Shown: positions 35,650 to 43,088, counted from the first letter of the stretch. The stretch is DNA of 64,000 nt from Neptuniibacter caesariensis (GCF_000153345.1 NZ_CH724125.1:1218607-1282606); one strand, 5' to 3'. Notes: generated by a model from the letters alone, not told the origin. A program made the numbers and translations.

Positions 35650-36462
35650 CTATTCGCCCGAAACGCGCAATCGGGTTTTTCTTAACTCTGTCGGGGTCAG
35701 ATTAAACAGTTGCTTAAACTTGTCGGTAAAACGGGATTGGGAGCTATAGCCGCACTGCTCTGCAATAAGGCCAATCGGTTCTAAACTGGTTTGCAGCAGA
35801 TGTAACCCATAGCCCAACCGGGCCCGGTCTTTAATCCCTTGCAGGCTGTTGCCTTCAGCGCTGAGTTTTCTTCGCAGAGTCGATTCGCTCATCGCCAGCA
35901 TCGAAGCAAGATCACTGGCTTCCAGATTAGCCGCCACATTATCGCTGATGATCGTATGGACTTTGTGGCTTAGGGTGGGTGGCTCCATAATCCCCCCAAC
36001 CTGCTCAAAGCCCAGTGATAGCAACAGTTGAAGAATCTCCTGACGGCGCAGGTACCATAGTTCAGCCGGGGCGGTTGCAGACCACTCGATGAACTGCTGC
36101 AGCGTCAACTCGAGCCTGGATTCAATTTCGCCACGAAAGAAGGTTTCAGTGCTCGCTTTTCGATCTTTCAGGCAATCAAAGTCTGCATAATCGAACTCAA
36201 TCAGTAGCGCAAAATATTCCTCATCATTGGGAATATTACGCATCGCGATATTCGGCGTATTCGACAGAAAAACAAAACTCCCCGCCGGGCAGTTAATCGC
36301 ATCGACGCCCAGCTCTTTTCTTCCAGACAGAATAAAGATCAACAGGGGCTTCAATACCGGTACATTGAATAAACGCTGCTCGGCAGAGGAGCAGTAAATG
36401 GAAAACGGTAAGCTATCGTTTTCCTGAAGGATATTCCGAGCGGTTTCGATGAGTTTATGCAT
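35650..36462 (-). CDS. AraC-family transcriptional regulator
   Basis: This 270-residue regulator has an N-terminal cupin-like sensing domain (about 1-165) and a C-terminal pair of helix-turn-helices (about 170-265). The second shows the family signature QCGYSSQSRFTDKFKQLFNLTPTELR. The start is placed at the ATG at 36462; a TTG six bases upstream gives two extra residues. It probably controls the adjacent PEBP-like gene or itself. The inducer is unknown. Confidence 0.88.
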   Translation of the reverse strand: MHKLIETARNILQENDSLPFSIYCSSAEQRLFNVPVLKPLLIFILSGRKELGVDAINCPAGSFVFLSNTPNIAMRNIPNDEEYFALLIEFDYADFDCLKDRKASTETFFRGEIESRLELTLQQFIEWSATAPAELWYLRRQEILQLLLSLGFEQVGGIMEPPTLSHKVHTIISDNVAANLEASDLASMLAMSESTLRRKLSAEGNSLQGIKDRARLGYGLHLLQTSLEPIGLIAEQCGYSSQSRFTDKFKQLFNLTPTELRKTRLRVSGE

Positions 36463-36597
36463 AGCCAATAAAGAATCGCCTAAAGGGGAAGCCAGTTGTT
36501 GTTAGCACTGCACTGCGCTGCACTTCAGCTCAAAATATACCTATCACTCAGAGTGAATGCACTCAAAGCCTTGTTGATATCTTAAGACTTTGGTTAA

Positions 36598-36860
36598 GGA
36601 ACCTGCGAACAAGCCCTGGACGACTCAGGCTTACAGAGCGGTTCAAGATCAAGGCAACGATTACAGACATACTGGTTGTACGTCGAAGATCGTTAACGCA
36701 GAGATTGAATCGCTCTGTAAGCCCCTTTGGGTGGGCACTATAATGACTTACTGCTTTGTCAGGCAGTTTGGAAAGGACACGTCATTACACTGCATTGCCT
36801 TTCGCGCACTAAGCCGTTTTATTGCCCACTGAGAAAGTCCGAGACTTATTCGCAGGTTCC
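36598..36860. mobile_element. MITE-like palindromic element
   Basis: This 263-bp element is bounded by terminal inverted repeats GGAACCTGCGAACAAG (36598-36613) and CTTATTCGCAGGTTCC (36845-36860), matching at 15 of 16 positions. Nested inside are a perfect 13-bp pair (36628-36640 with 36711-36723) and shorter pairs TAATGAC/GTCATTA and GTGGGCA/TGCCCAC. It has no real coding capacity. The ends look like those of an IS5-class transposon, so an unlinked transposase would move it. No clear target duplication was found. Confidence 0.7.
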
Positions 36861-36943
36861 CCAAGCTAAGGCAGCAAAGTATTCAGCACGATAACTTGAT
36901 AGAATGCGCTTCGGTTTAAGATAGCGAGTCAAAGAGATAGTTC

Positions 36944-37357
36944 ATGAAAACTCCCAGCTGTGAATATGGCGTCAACGACAACTCCTACCAAATGGCAGGT
37001 GGGATCGAAGGTCTGACCCGATTGGTCGATGACTTTTATCGATTTATGGATGAGCTACCTGAAGCGAAGACTATTCGCGATATGCACCCGGAAGACCTGA
37101 CCGAGTCACGCCAGAAACTCGCTTACTTTCTTTCCGGCTGGTTAGGCGGCCCAAAGCTGTACTCGCAAAACTATGGCTCTATCCGCATCCCCATGGCCCA
37201 CAAACATCTGCCGATCGTTGAGGAAGACAGTGAGATGTGGATTTTGTGTATGCAGAAGGCAGTCGAGCTACAGCCCTATGAAGCACCCTTTAAGGATTAT
37301 CTGATCGAACAACTCAGAGTACCGGCAGGCAGAATCACCCAGGTCTGCCGCAGATAA
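36944..37357 (+). CDS. Group II truncated hemoglobin
   Basis: This 137-residue haem protein of the trHbO group reads GLTRLVDDFYRFMDELPEAKTI, then MHPEDLTESRQKLAYFLSGWLGGP, and MAHKHLPI with the proximal His. The family binds oxygen or nitric oxide and may serve in oxygen delivery or peroxide chemistry. AAGAGATA precedes the ATG. The MITE-like element ends 84 bp upstream, so the promoter lies in or near its edge. Confidence 0.92.
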   Translation: MKTPSCEYGVNDNSYQMAGGIEGLTRLVDDFYRFMDELPEAKTIRDMHPEDLTESRQKLAYFLSGWLGGPKLYSQNYGSIRIPMAHKHLPIVEEDSEMWILCMQKAVELQPYEAPFKDYLIEQLRVPAGRITQVCRR

Positions 37358-37415
37358 CCCGGGATACATTGAACTGTTTTTATAAATACTGACTACCCAT
37401 CATTGAGCACTAATC

Positions 37416-37691
37416 ATGATCAAATTTTTCCGTATCATCAGCCTGCTTGAAGGCCTATCCTACCTGGCCATTTTAAGCGTCACGCTGGGTTATATCAGCC
37501 GCGACTATGTTTCCTCTATCGGCATGACCCACGGCATCCTGTTTATGATCTATATGATCCTGGCCATGTCCAACAACACCGGCTGGACCTCACGCCAGCA
37601 ACTATTGTTAATGGCAGCTGCGCTGATCCCCTTCGCCTTTATCCCCACCGAGATCTATTTACAGAAGGCAGAACAGAAAAAACCGGCATAA
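37416..37691 (+). CDS. DUF3817 membrane protein
   Basis: This 91-residue inner-membrane protein has three hydrophobic helices and the DUF3817 pattern: FFRIISLLEGLSYLAIL, then GMTHGILFMIYM, ending with IPFAFIPTEIYL. Function is unknown. It lies 58 bp downstream of the hemoglobin gene on the same strand and ends inside a terminator, so the two may form one unit. Confidence 0.9.
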   Translation: MIKFFRIISLLEGLSYLAILSVTLGYISRDYVSSIGMTHGILFMIYMILAMSNNTGWTSRQQLLLMAAALIPFAFIPTEIYLQKAEQKKPA

Positions 37692-37703
37692 AGCCGGTTT
37701 TTT
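37679..37703 (+). terminator. Rho-independent terminator
   Basis: AAAACCGGC (37679-37687) pairs with GCCGGTTTT (37693-37701), followed by more T. The DUF3817 stop codon falls in the loop. The flanking A and T runs make it usable in both directions. Confidence 0.85.
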
Positions 37704-37752
37704 GTTGGGTTCATGTAGTTCAGGAAATGGCTTCTCCCTTTAATCCATTCCT

Positions 37753-38637
37753 TTATCCGGCCCCGTTTTCCCTGAACCAACGCTCTAAAAAACTGATACA
37801 CAGCTTAATTTTAGGAGGGGCCAACCGTCTGGCAGGGTACATGGCATATAGAGTTAAACGAGGCCTTGCTACGTTTTTTAGCAGCTCTACGACCTGCCCT
37901 TCACGAATTGAATTTCCAGCAATAAAATCAGGTATAAATCCAATACCTAAGCCATTTTTCACGACATCAAGCATAAAGGGTGTACTGTTCACGCGTAGGT
38001 TGCCACCCACCTTTACGCCCTCACCAAGCGGCCAAATATCCTGCCCTCTGAAATAGCTATAGATAAAACAGTTGTGTTCCGACAACTCTTCAACCGTCGT
38101 GATTGGGCCCTGTTCTTTCAGGTACTCTGCCGATGCGCAAACACTATAGCTAAAGTCCATAAGTGGTTTACCGACATAACCGGAATCAAACGGACGGCTT
38201 GCTGCTCTGAACCCGAGATCAAAACCATTTTCAATCAGATCGACTGGGGCATCATCAAGATGTATATCCAATTCGATTTCTGGATATTCACGCATAAAAT
38301 CTGAAAAAACCTGGCTCAGGTGTGAGATACCTAATGCCATGGGCGCATTAATCTTTAACTTTCCGCGGGGTAAATCTTGCGCCCCCTGCACAAAACTTTC
38401 AGCATCATCAATGCGCTCTAAAATATCATGACAATGACGCAGATAACCCTCGCCTATAGTGGTTAGCTGTAACGAACGGGTAGAACGGTGAATTAATCGG
38501 GCACCGACTTCCGCCTCAAGTCGACTGATCTCTTTACTAACCATTGATTTAGACAAGCCAAGCTCTTCGGCGACTTCAGTAAAGCTCCCCCGCTCAGCTA
38601 AGCGGATGAACAATGACATTGCCCTGAGTTTATCCAT
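37753..38637 (-). CDS. LysR-type transcriptional regulator
   Basis: This 294-residue regulator has an N-terminal winged helix (RAMSLFIRLAERGSFTEVAE and GLSKSMVSKEISRLE) and a periplasmic-binding-like effector domain. It is of the large CrgA/AaeR-like group. The start at 38637 has GGAAAC seven bases upstream; a TTG at 38649 is excluded. It is divergent from the GST gene with a palindrome between them, so it probably controls that operon. Confidence 0.92.
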   Translation of the reverse strand: MDKLRAMSLFIRLAERGSFTEVAEELGLSKSMVSKEISRLEAEVGARLIHRSTRSLQLTTIGEGYLRHCHDILERIDDAESFVQGAQDLPRGKLKINAPMALGISHLSQVFSDFMREYPEIELDIHLDDAPVDLIENGFDLGFRAASRPFDSGYVGKPLMDFSYSVCASAEYLKEQGPITTVEELSEHNCFIYSYFRGQDIWPLGEGVKVGGNLRVNSTPFMLDVVKNGLGIGFIPDFIAGNSIREGQVVELLKNVARPRLTLYAMYPARRLAPPKIKLCISFLERWFRENGAG

Positions 38638-38653
38638 ACAAGTTTCCAATACG

Positions 38654-38668
38654 TGAACAGTACGTTCA
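38654..38668. promoter_or_regulatory. Candidate LysR operator TGAAC-N5-GTTCA
   Basis: A perfect inverted repeat lies 16 bp upstream of the LysR start and about 80 bp upstream of the GST start, in the shared divergent promoter. The position fits autoregulation and control of the GST operon. Confidence 0.5.
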
Positions 38669-38748
38669 TATTGTAGATATATATGAAACCTGACAAGCGA
38701 TTTATTCTGATTCTGTCTTTTACGATCTGACCTAATCAGGAGAATCCT

Positions 38749-39354
38749 ATGTACACCTTGTATTACCTGCCCAACGCTTGCTCACTTGCGACACTGACTG
38801 TTTTGTTAGAGATGGATGAGTCTGTCAGCCTGATTAACAAAAATAAGGTTACAGACTTCTCGGTAATCAACCCTGTGGGTAACGTCCCCGTGCTCATCGA
38901 TGAGGGTAAAACGCTGACAGAAGGTGCAGCCATCATGCTTTACCTATTGGGCTCCAAAACCAATCAGCTGTTTCCTCAAGACAAAAGTGATCAGCAAAAA
39001 GCCATTCAGAACATTATGTTTGCCAATGCAACGATGCATCCCGCCTACGGCAGACTGTTCTTTATCACTCAAAATATGACCGAAGGGCCTGAGAAGGATA
39101 TGGCCTTAATCGCCGCCGCTAACGCGATCAATACCCTGTGGGAATCAGTAGAAGCTCAACTAGAAAACCGCAACTACCTCGGCGGAGAATCAGTCTCAGC
39201 GGCTGACATTATGCTCGCCGTCTATTCACGTTGGGGGGAGTATTTTCCCGTTGAGATAAAGCTGGGTACACGCACAACAGCCATGCTTAACCGCGTTATT
39301 GAAAGGCCGACCTTTAAGCAAGCACTGCTAATGGAGGCCGAAAATGACAACTAA
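38749..39354 (+). CDS. Glutathione S-transferase family protein
   Basis: This 201-residue GST has a thioredoxin-like N-terminal domain (YYLPNACSLATLTVLLE, then the cis-Pro in NVPVLIDEGKTLTEGAAI) and an alpha-helical C-terminal domain with NYLGGESVSAADIML. Ser12 or Cys11 could be catalytic, as in beta-class enzymes. It probably conjugates or isomerises an electrophile. It overlaps the next gene by 11 bp and heads an operon divergent from the LysR gene. Confidence 0.92.
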   Translation: MYTLYYLPNACSLATLTVLLEMDESVSLINKNKVTDFSVINPVGNVPVLIDEGKTLTEGAAIMLYLLGSKTNQLFPQDKSDQQKAIQNIMFANATMHPAYGRLFFITQNMTEGPEKDMALIAAANAINTLWESVEAQLENRNYLGGESVSAADIMLAVYSRWGEYFPVEIKLGTRTTAMLNRVIERPTFKQALLMEAENDN

Positions 39355-39739
39355 CCCAGCAATAGATGATGACTTCACGATGATTCGTAACATCATCAAC
39401 AGCTATTTTACCGGTTTATATCAGGGCAATAGCAGCCAACTGAAAGCGATCTTTCACCCAACGGCCATGCTGAAAAGCCCAGGTAATTTCCGCTCACTAG
39501 AACGCTGGCTGCAAGATGTCGAAACCCGGGCAACCCCTGAGTCACTTGGCCAGCCATTTAACTTTAAGGTGCTGTCCATCGAGATCATCCACGACCAAGC
39601 GATGGTCAAACTGGAATGCCCATTATTCGATTATTTCTATATCGATTTTTTAGGCTTACTAAAGGAACAGGGGCGCTGGCTGATTGTTAACAAAATGTAT
39701 ACAGACATCGCCCAAACAACTGAGACAAGTGCCGCATGA
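39344..39739 (+). CDS. NTF2-like (lumazine-binding-type) protein
   Basis: This 131-residue protein has the NTF2-like cone fold: an N-terminal helix (IRNIINSYFTGLYQG), then FHPTAMLKSPG, and paired strands ending in WLIVNKMYTD. It fits the putative lumazine-binding group. Such proteins are often small hydrolases or isomerases. It overlaps the GST gene, which implies joint action on a shared substrate. Confidence 0.8.
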   Translation: MTTNPAIDDDFTMIRNIINSYFTGLYQGNSSQLKAIFHPTAMLKSPGNFRSLERWLQDVETRATPESLGQPFNFKVLSIEIIHDQAMVKLECPLFDYFYIDFLGLLKEQGRWLIVNKMYTDIAQTTETSAA

Positions 39740-39802
39740 AGCCCCTTAAGCGAGAATATTTGAAGGGCCGAATCCAGCCACTTATCAACAAGAGTACTTA
39801 AC

Positions 39803-40000
39803 ATGCCATACGTGAATATCAAAATTACCGATGACGGTGTAACCCAAGCCGAGAAAAAGGCACTGATCCAAGGCACCACAAAGCTGTTACAAGAAGTCCT
39901 CAACAAAGACCCTCAATCTACCTTTGTTGTCATCGACGAAGTAGATACAGATAACTGGGGCATCGGCTACGAGACAGTTACTGAGATAAGGAAGGGATAA
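39803..40000 (+). CDS. 4-oxalocrotonate tautomerase-family protein
   Basis: This 65-residue protein has Pro directly after the initiator Met, the catalytic base of this family after Met removal, and a typical beta-alpha-beta layout (VNIKITDDG, KALIQGTTKLLQEVL, TFVVIDEVD). The usual Arg11 position reads otherwise, so the exact substrate is unclear. It is the last gene of the GST operon and is followed by a terminator. Confidence 0.88.
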   Translation: MPYVNIKITDDGVTQAEKKALIQGTTKLLQEVLNKDPQSTFVVIDEVDTDNWGIGYETVTEIRKG

Positions 40001-40028
40001 TGGAGTTCATTAGAACCCCAACAACGAT

Positions 40029-40054
40029 AAAACCGGCCAAAAGCCGGTTTTATT
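40029..40054 (+). terminator. Rho-independent terminator of the GST operon
   Basis: AAAACCGGC (40029-40037) pairs with GCCGGTTTT (40043-40051) around a CAAAA loop. Confidence 0.85.
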
Positions 40055-40157
40055 GCCTTAGTGAGAGCTCAACTGGAGGCTTAATAACAGAGCAAAATTT
40101 ATTCAGATCCCATTTGTCACATCAAAAATGTAACGTAATCTCATGTCCATACTTTTA

Positions 40158-40226
40158 CGCATAACGCCTCAAAAAATGGCGTGCAGAGCGCGTCAAAGCA
40201 AAGCGATTTAATTGACTTGTTATAAG
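40158..40226 (-). repeat. attC-like recombination site A
   Basis: Read on the minus strand, the site starts TTATAACAAGTC and ends GAGGCGTTATGCG, the paired core sites of integron cassette attC elements, around an imperfect palindrome. It directly follows the stop of the 40228 gene, as expected for a cassette, and ends the array. Confidence 0.75.
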
Positions 40227-40227
40227 T

Positions 40228-40626
40228 TTACTTACAGATACCAGTTAGAGTTTTTGAACCCATATTCATAATAAATGGTTTGTTCATACCTTCATGGTTT
40301 TCCTGAACTCGTAAATAAACAGAATTATGCGCGCCTTTGATTCCTATAACTTCGCGCGAGATCCATATTAGTTGGTATGACTGTTCCTCGCTGCCGACAT
40401 CTATAACTTGTTTTGTTGGGTATGAGCTATTTCCAACCCCAGTGCCCGAGACAACACCAGTCCTTTTTTCTACATTAAACTTAGACCCAACATAGAGTTG
40501 GTTACCACTCTCAAGACTGCCCGAGCTCGCCAGGTAGAATTCACTTTTAACTTCACAACTATATGAAAGAGAACCTGCCGAAACTAAACATGGAACACAC
40601 AACAAAAGAAGAATGACAGCTCTCAT
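40228..40626 (-). CDS. Cassette gene: secreted hypothetical protein
   Basis: This 132-residue protein has a signal peptide (MRAVILLLLCVPCLVSAG) and a small beta-rich mature domain with two Cys (SYSCEV near the start and LTGICK at the end), possibly a disulfide pair. I recognise no family. The start is at 40626, six bases after CAGGA; another ATG lies six bases upstream. It is flanked on both sides by attC-like sites, so it is a mobile gene cassette. The region looks AT-richer than the surrounding chromosome. Confidence 0.7.
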   Translation of the reverse strand: MRAVILLLLCVPCLVSAGSLSYSCEVKSEFYLASSGSLESGNQLYVGSKFNVEKRTGVVSGTGVGNSSYPTKQVIDVGSEEQSYQLIWISREVIGIKGAHNSVYLRVQENHEGMNKPFIMNMGSKTLTGICK

Positions 40627-40638
40627 AAGCATCCTGAC

Positions 40639-40698
40639 TTATAACGCCTCAAACACTCGCGCCGCTTGCTGACTCCGAGTGCTTTGACTTGTTATGTT
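40639..40698 (-). repeat. attC-like recombination site B
   Basis: Minus-strand reading starts ACATAACAAGTC and ends GAGGCGTTATAAG. The arms CAAAGCACTCGG and GCGAGTGTTTG are near-complementary with unpaired bases, as in attC folds. The 40649 gene ends inside it. Confidence 0.8.
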
Positions 40699-41512
40699 TT
40701 TGTGCTTCAGCAATTTGCCTAAGATCTAGTTCGTTATACATTGGCATACTAGGAGCAACAAAAGCCCAAGCTAAAGCATCTGTATCCTTTGGTTCAGCCT
40801 GTATTGTAAATGGATCGATAGGGCCGCCTCTTAAGGAATCAGGCTGCACCCAACCTTGAGATTTTGGAAAGAATTTCACTTCCATTCTCTCCAGCTTCTC
40901 AAAATCAATTACTTGATTAAGTGGAAACTTACCTATGATTGTTTGAATTGTCGGATACCCATTTGTTATATCAATTTCTGAAGGCTCTTCGACTGGCACA
41001 TTTAGCTTTATAGGGTTCTGACCTGGGTATACTAAGAAAGTCTCAACATTTCGGTACTTTGAATTCCATAAAGCCCAGCTCATTCGTTGTAGAAGATCAT
41101 GTGTTAGCCCAATTGCAGACGTCTTACTAACTATCTCTTGTGGCTCTGCATTTTGAAACTCAAGACCACCGTGAAAATGAGTAACAATAGTTAGATCTTT
41201 AAACTTATCTTCAAGAGCATACGATTTACGCTCCATCACACTCATGATCCACTTTTCTGGTTCGTATGGAATCTGAAGAATCGAATAAAAAGGTTCTTTT
41301 CTCTTTTTGAAATCAGAATTGTAAAACTTAAAAACTTCCCATGTGTCGAAAGCTGTGAACTCTATCGGTAAAGATTTTTTCCCGTTCGTAGCAATACAGT
41401 CAGGAGGATCTTGATTTGGCACGACTACCTCATACCCATTGGGGAACTCGGAAATAAGGAATGGGCTTAGGAGATCTAAAGCCCATTTTTCCATGTTATC
41501 TAAAACTCGCAT
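40649..41512 (-). CDS. Cassette gene: hypothetical protein, possible nuclease-like fold
   Basis: This 287-residue protein has no membrane segment or signal. Near the N-terminus DPPDCIATNGKKSLPIEFTAFD resembles the D...ExT/K spacing of PD-(D/E)xK nucleases, but this is only a motif hint. The start is the ATG at 41512 with AGGGAAAGG upstream; the longer frame to 41662 would translate the neighbouring attC. The last roughly 15 residues (from HNKSKHSESAS) are encoded by attC site B, so the native tail was fixed by the recombination site. The family is unknown. Confidence 0.7.
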   Translation of the reverse strand: MRVLDNMEKWALDLLSPFLISEFPNGYEVVVPNQDPPDCIATNGKKSLPIEFTAFDTWEVFKFYNSDFKKRKEPFYSILQIPYEPEKWIMSVMERKSYALEDKFKDLTIVTHFHGGLEFQNAEPQEIVSKTSAIGLTHDLLQRMSWALWNSKYRNVETFLVYPGQNPIKLNVPVEEPSEIDITNGYPTIQTIIGKFPLNQVIDFEKLERMEVKFFPKSQGWVQPDSLRGGPIDPFTIQAEPKDTDALAWAFVAPSMPMYNELDLRQIAEAQKHNKSKHSESASGASV

Positions 41513-41533
41513 TACCTTTCCCTGCTTTTCCGA

Positions 41534-41622
41534 ACATAACGCTTTTGTAATGGGCCGTATTGCTGCGAAGCAGCCATTTAGCGGTCCTGCCAAAGAGCGA
41601 TTATTCACAAACTTGTTATGCG
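41534..41622 (-). repeat. attC-like recombination site C
   Basis: Minus-strand reading starts GCATAACAAG and ends AAAGCGTTATGTTC, about 89 bases, longer than the other sites and with a central GCTGC/GCAGC hairpin. It separates the 287-residue and EF-Tu-domain cassettes. Confidence 0.75.
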
Positions 41623-41627
41623 GCTGG

Positions 41628-41954
41628 CTACTTTGCATTGCTTGCCGATTGTTCCAGCTCAATGATTTTGGTTATTACACCTTTGCCTACAGTACGGGCA
41701 CCTTCTCTAACTAGGAACTCCATACCTACGTGAACTTTACCAATATGTTCTTTGGGACTAAGAAAGCCAATGTATGCTCGAACTGTTTCACCTGGCTGGG
41801 CAACGTCTACGTCAGGGTAAATGTGTGAGGCATCCCAATCTTGCTCGTTGTAATAAAATTGCGGCCTATAACCAGTAAAAGCAGGAGCAGACCTGCCGCC
41901 TTCTTCTGCGGTGAGGTAATATATTTCTGCTTCGATATCTTTAGGTACTGGCAT
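41628..41954 (-). CDS. Cassette gene: free-standing EF-Tu domain 3 protein
   Basis: This 108-residue protein is clearly homologous to the C-terminal domain of elongation factor Tu. It has IEAEIYYLTAEEGGRSAP, GYRPQFYY, and FLVREGARTVGKGVITKIIE, matching EF-Tu's EGGR...YRPQFY...IREGGRTVGAGVV pattern. No GTPase or second domain is present. In EF-Tu this domain binds tRNA and EF-Ts. The gene sits between attC-like sites C and D with a short leader after site D and no strong ribosome-binding site. Its role is unknown. A decoy or modifier of EF-Tu interactions is a speculation. Confidence 0.85.
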   Translation of the reverse strand: MPVPKDIEAEIYYLTAEEGGRSAPAFTGYRPQFYYNEQDWDASHIYPDVDVAQPGETVRAYIGFLSPKEHIGKVHVGMEFLVREGARTVGKGVITKIIELEQSASNAK

Positions 41955-41965
41955 ATTTATTGGGT

Positions 41966-42022
41966 CACATAACGCCTCAATAAGGGGCGCCGTAGGCGTC
42001 CCACTTGATTGGCTTGTTAGCT
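41966..42022 (-). repeat. attC-like recombination site D
   Basis: Minus-strand reading starts GCTAACAAGCC and ends GAGGCGTTATGTG. It folds as CAATCAAGTGGGACGCC against GGCGCCCCTTATTG around TAC, with unpaired extra bases on one arm, a classic short attC. It supplies the TAA stop of the 42017 gene. Confidence 0.85.
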
Positions 42023-42637
42023 ACGGCCACCATCAAAAATCTGTTTATGTATTATTTTTAAGTCTTTGTTGGTAATGTCGATATCAATTTCGTGCAAGAT
42101 TGCATCTATTATCTCTTCATCAGCTTTACCGATTTTCCCCTTTGGATCGCCAGAAATGATACGCATAGTATTTAATGTGGCACAACCTGTGAACAAATAC
42201 CTTTTATAGTTATTCCTCAGTTGATTCCTTGTTTCATCTGTAACTTTGGTGGCTTTGATCTCTGTACAATAACCTTTGAGAGCTTCAATTTGTACTTGTA
42301 AGGATTTAGCGGCATAGCGTTGCTCTTCACTAAGCAATTGAAAGCTATTATTCATGGTGTCTTTTAAGAAGTAGCAGCTAATTTCTCGAGGTACATAATA
42401 CCAAGGTTGATCCACTTTCGGTTCGCCATTTTTTTCCCAATAATTCATATTATCCAAGCACGATGCCATATTTCTTAATTTATCGGGTAATATTTTTATT
42501 TCATCTGTCAGTTCAAGCTTCAAGTTTTCAAATATTTCTTGAGACTTTGCCTTATTCTTACGCTTTTCTATGTAAGGAACTAGATACACACCTAGGAAAA
42601 AAGTAACAAAGGGTAAAGCTGCTTTGACTTCCAACAT
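42017..42637 (-). CDS. Cassette gene: membrane-anchored hypothetical protein
   Basis: This 206-residue protein has one N-terminal transmembrane helix (about 5-24, AALPFVTFFLGVYLVPYI) followed by a basic KRKNK stop and a cytoplasmic, helical, charged domain. There is no known motif. The start at 42637 has AAGGA eight bases upstream; an upstream ATG at 42664 lacks one. The stop codon is provided by attC site D. It is the first cassette of the array as transcribed. The upstream junction is not recognisable, apart from TGTTAGCTAC near 42706-42717 (minus strand), which repeats part of site D. Confidence 0.65.
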   Translation of the reverse strand: MLEVKAALPFVTFFLGVYLVPYIEKRKNKAKSQEIFENLKLELTDEIKILPDKLRNMASCLDNMNYWEKNGEPKVDQPWYYVPREISCYFLKDTMNNSFQLLSEEQRYAAKSLQVQIEALKGYCTEIKATKVTDETRNQLRNNYKRYLFTGCATLNTMRIISGDPKGKIGKADEEIIDAILHEIDIDITNKDLKIIHKQIFDGGRS

Positions 42638-42664
42638 TACAGTGTCCTTAAAATAATATTCCAT

Positions 42665-43088
42665 AAAAGCTCAGTTATCGTACCGGTAGGACTATATTTG
42701 ATTAGTAGCTAACAGCTAAATACATATCAGATTGACATGATTAAACGCGTCAATTTGATATATATCTCCGAATGAGAACATAGGGGGAGGAAGAGAAACT
42801 CTTAGATATCATAAGCTTTCCTTGCTTTGTGATCTTAAAGGACGGGAAAAACCATCAGATTGATCCAGTATCCTTACATAAGTCATTCATGAAATAAATA
42901 GGCTTATTGCAGCAACTGGATCTTATCCAGCATGGTCATTCAATAGATAGATTCTTGCTTCTATGTGAATGATGTTATAGTTCCAAACAATAAAAAAAAC
43001 CCGGCTGTGCCGGGTCTTAAATATTTATCTCTAGCGACGCAGTTGCGTCCTAGCCACTAGAAGCGAAGCGTTCTCTAGGCCTTGCTCA
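42665..43088. other. Gene-free boundary between cassette array and cobalamin operon
   Basis: No ORF is credible here. It contains a 13-bp inverted repeat (42724-42736 with 42749-42761, one mismatch), the terminator at 42991-43015, and small palindromes near 43034-43078 that may be degenerate REP copies. No integrase gene or attI-like site was found. Confidence 0.5.
42991..43015 (-). terminator. Terminator of the cobalamin operon
   Basis: ACCCGGC (42999-43005) pairs with GCCGGGT (43009-43015); on the minus strand this is followed by eight T. It lies 74 bp past the cbiX stop and marks the 3' end of the operon. Confidence 0.85.

Noticed and set aside
36590-36832. 80-residue ORF
   Set aside because: It lies almost wholly inside the MITE-like inverted-repeat element and has no ribosome-binding site or family resemblance.
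41513-41662. N-terminal extension of the 287-residue cassette protein
   Set aside because: This part translates attC site C; a better start with AGGGAAAGG lies at 41512.
41439-41714. 91-residue plus-strand ORF in the cassette array
   Set aside because: It crosses attC site C and the antisense of two cassette genes and has no ribosome-binding site.
42665-43088. Integron integrase or attI beside the cassettes
   Set aside because: No tyrosine recombinase frame exists on either strand of this gap.
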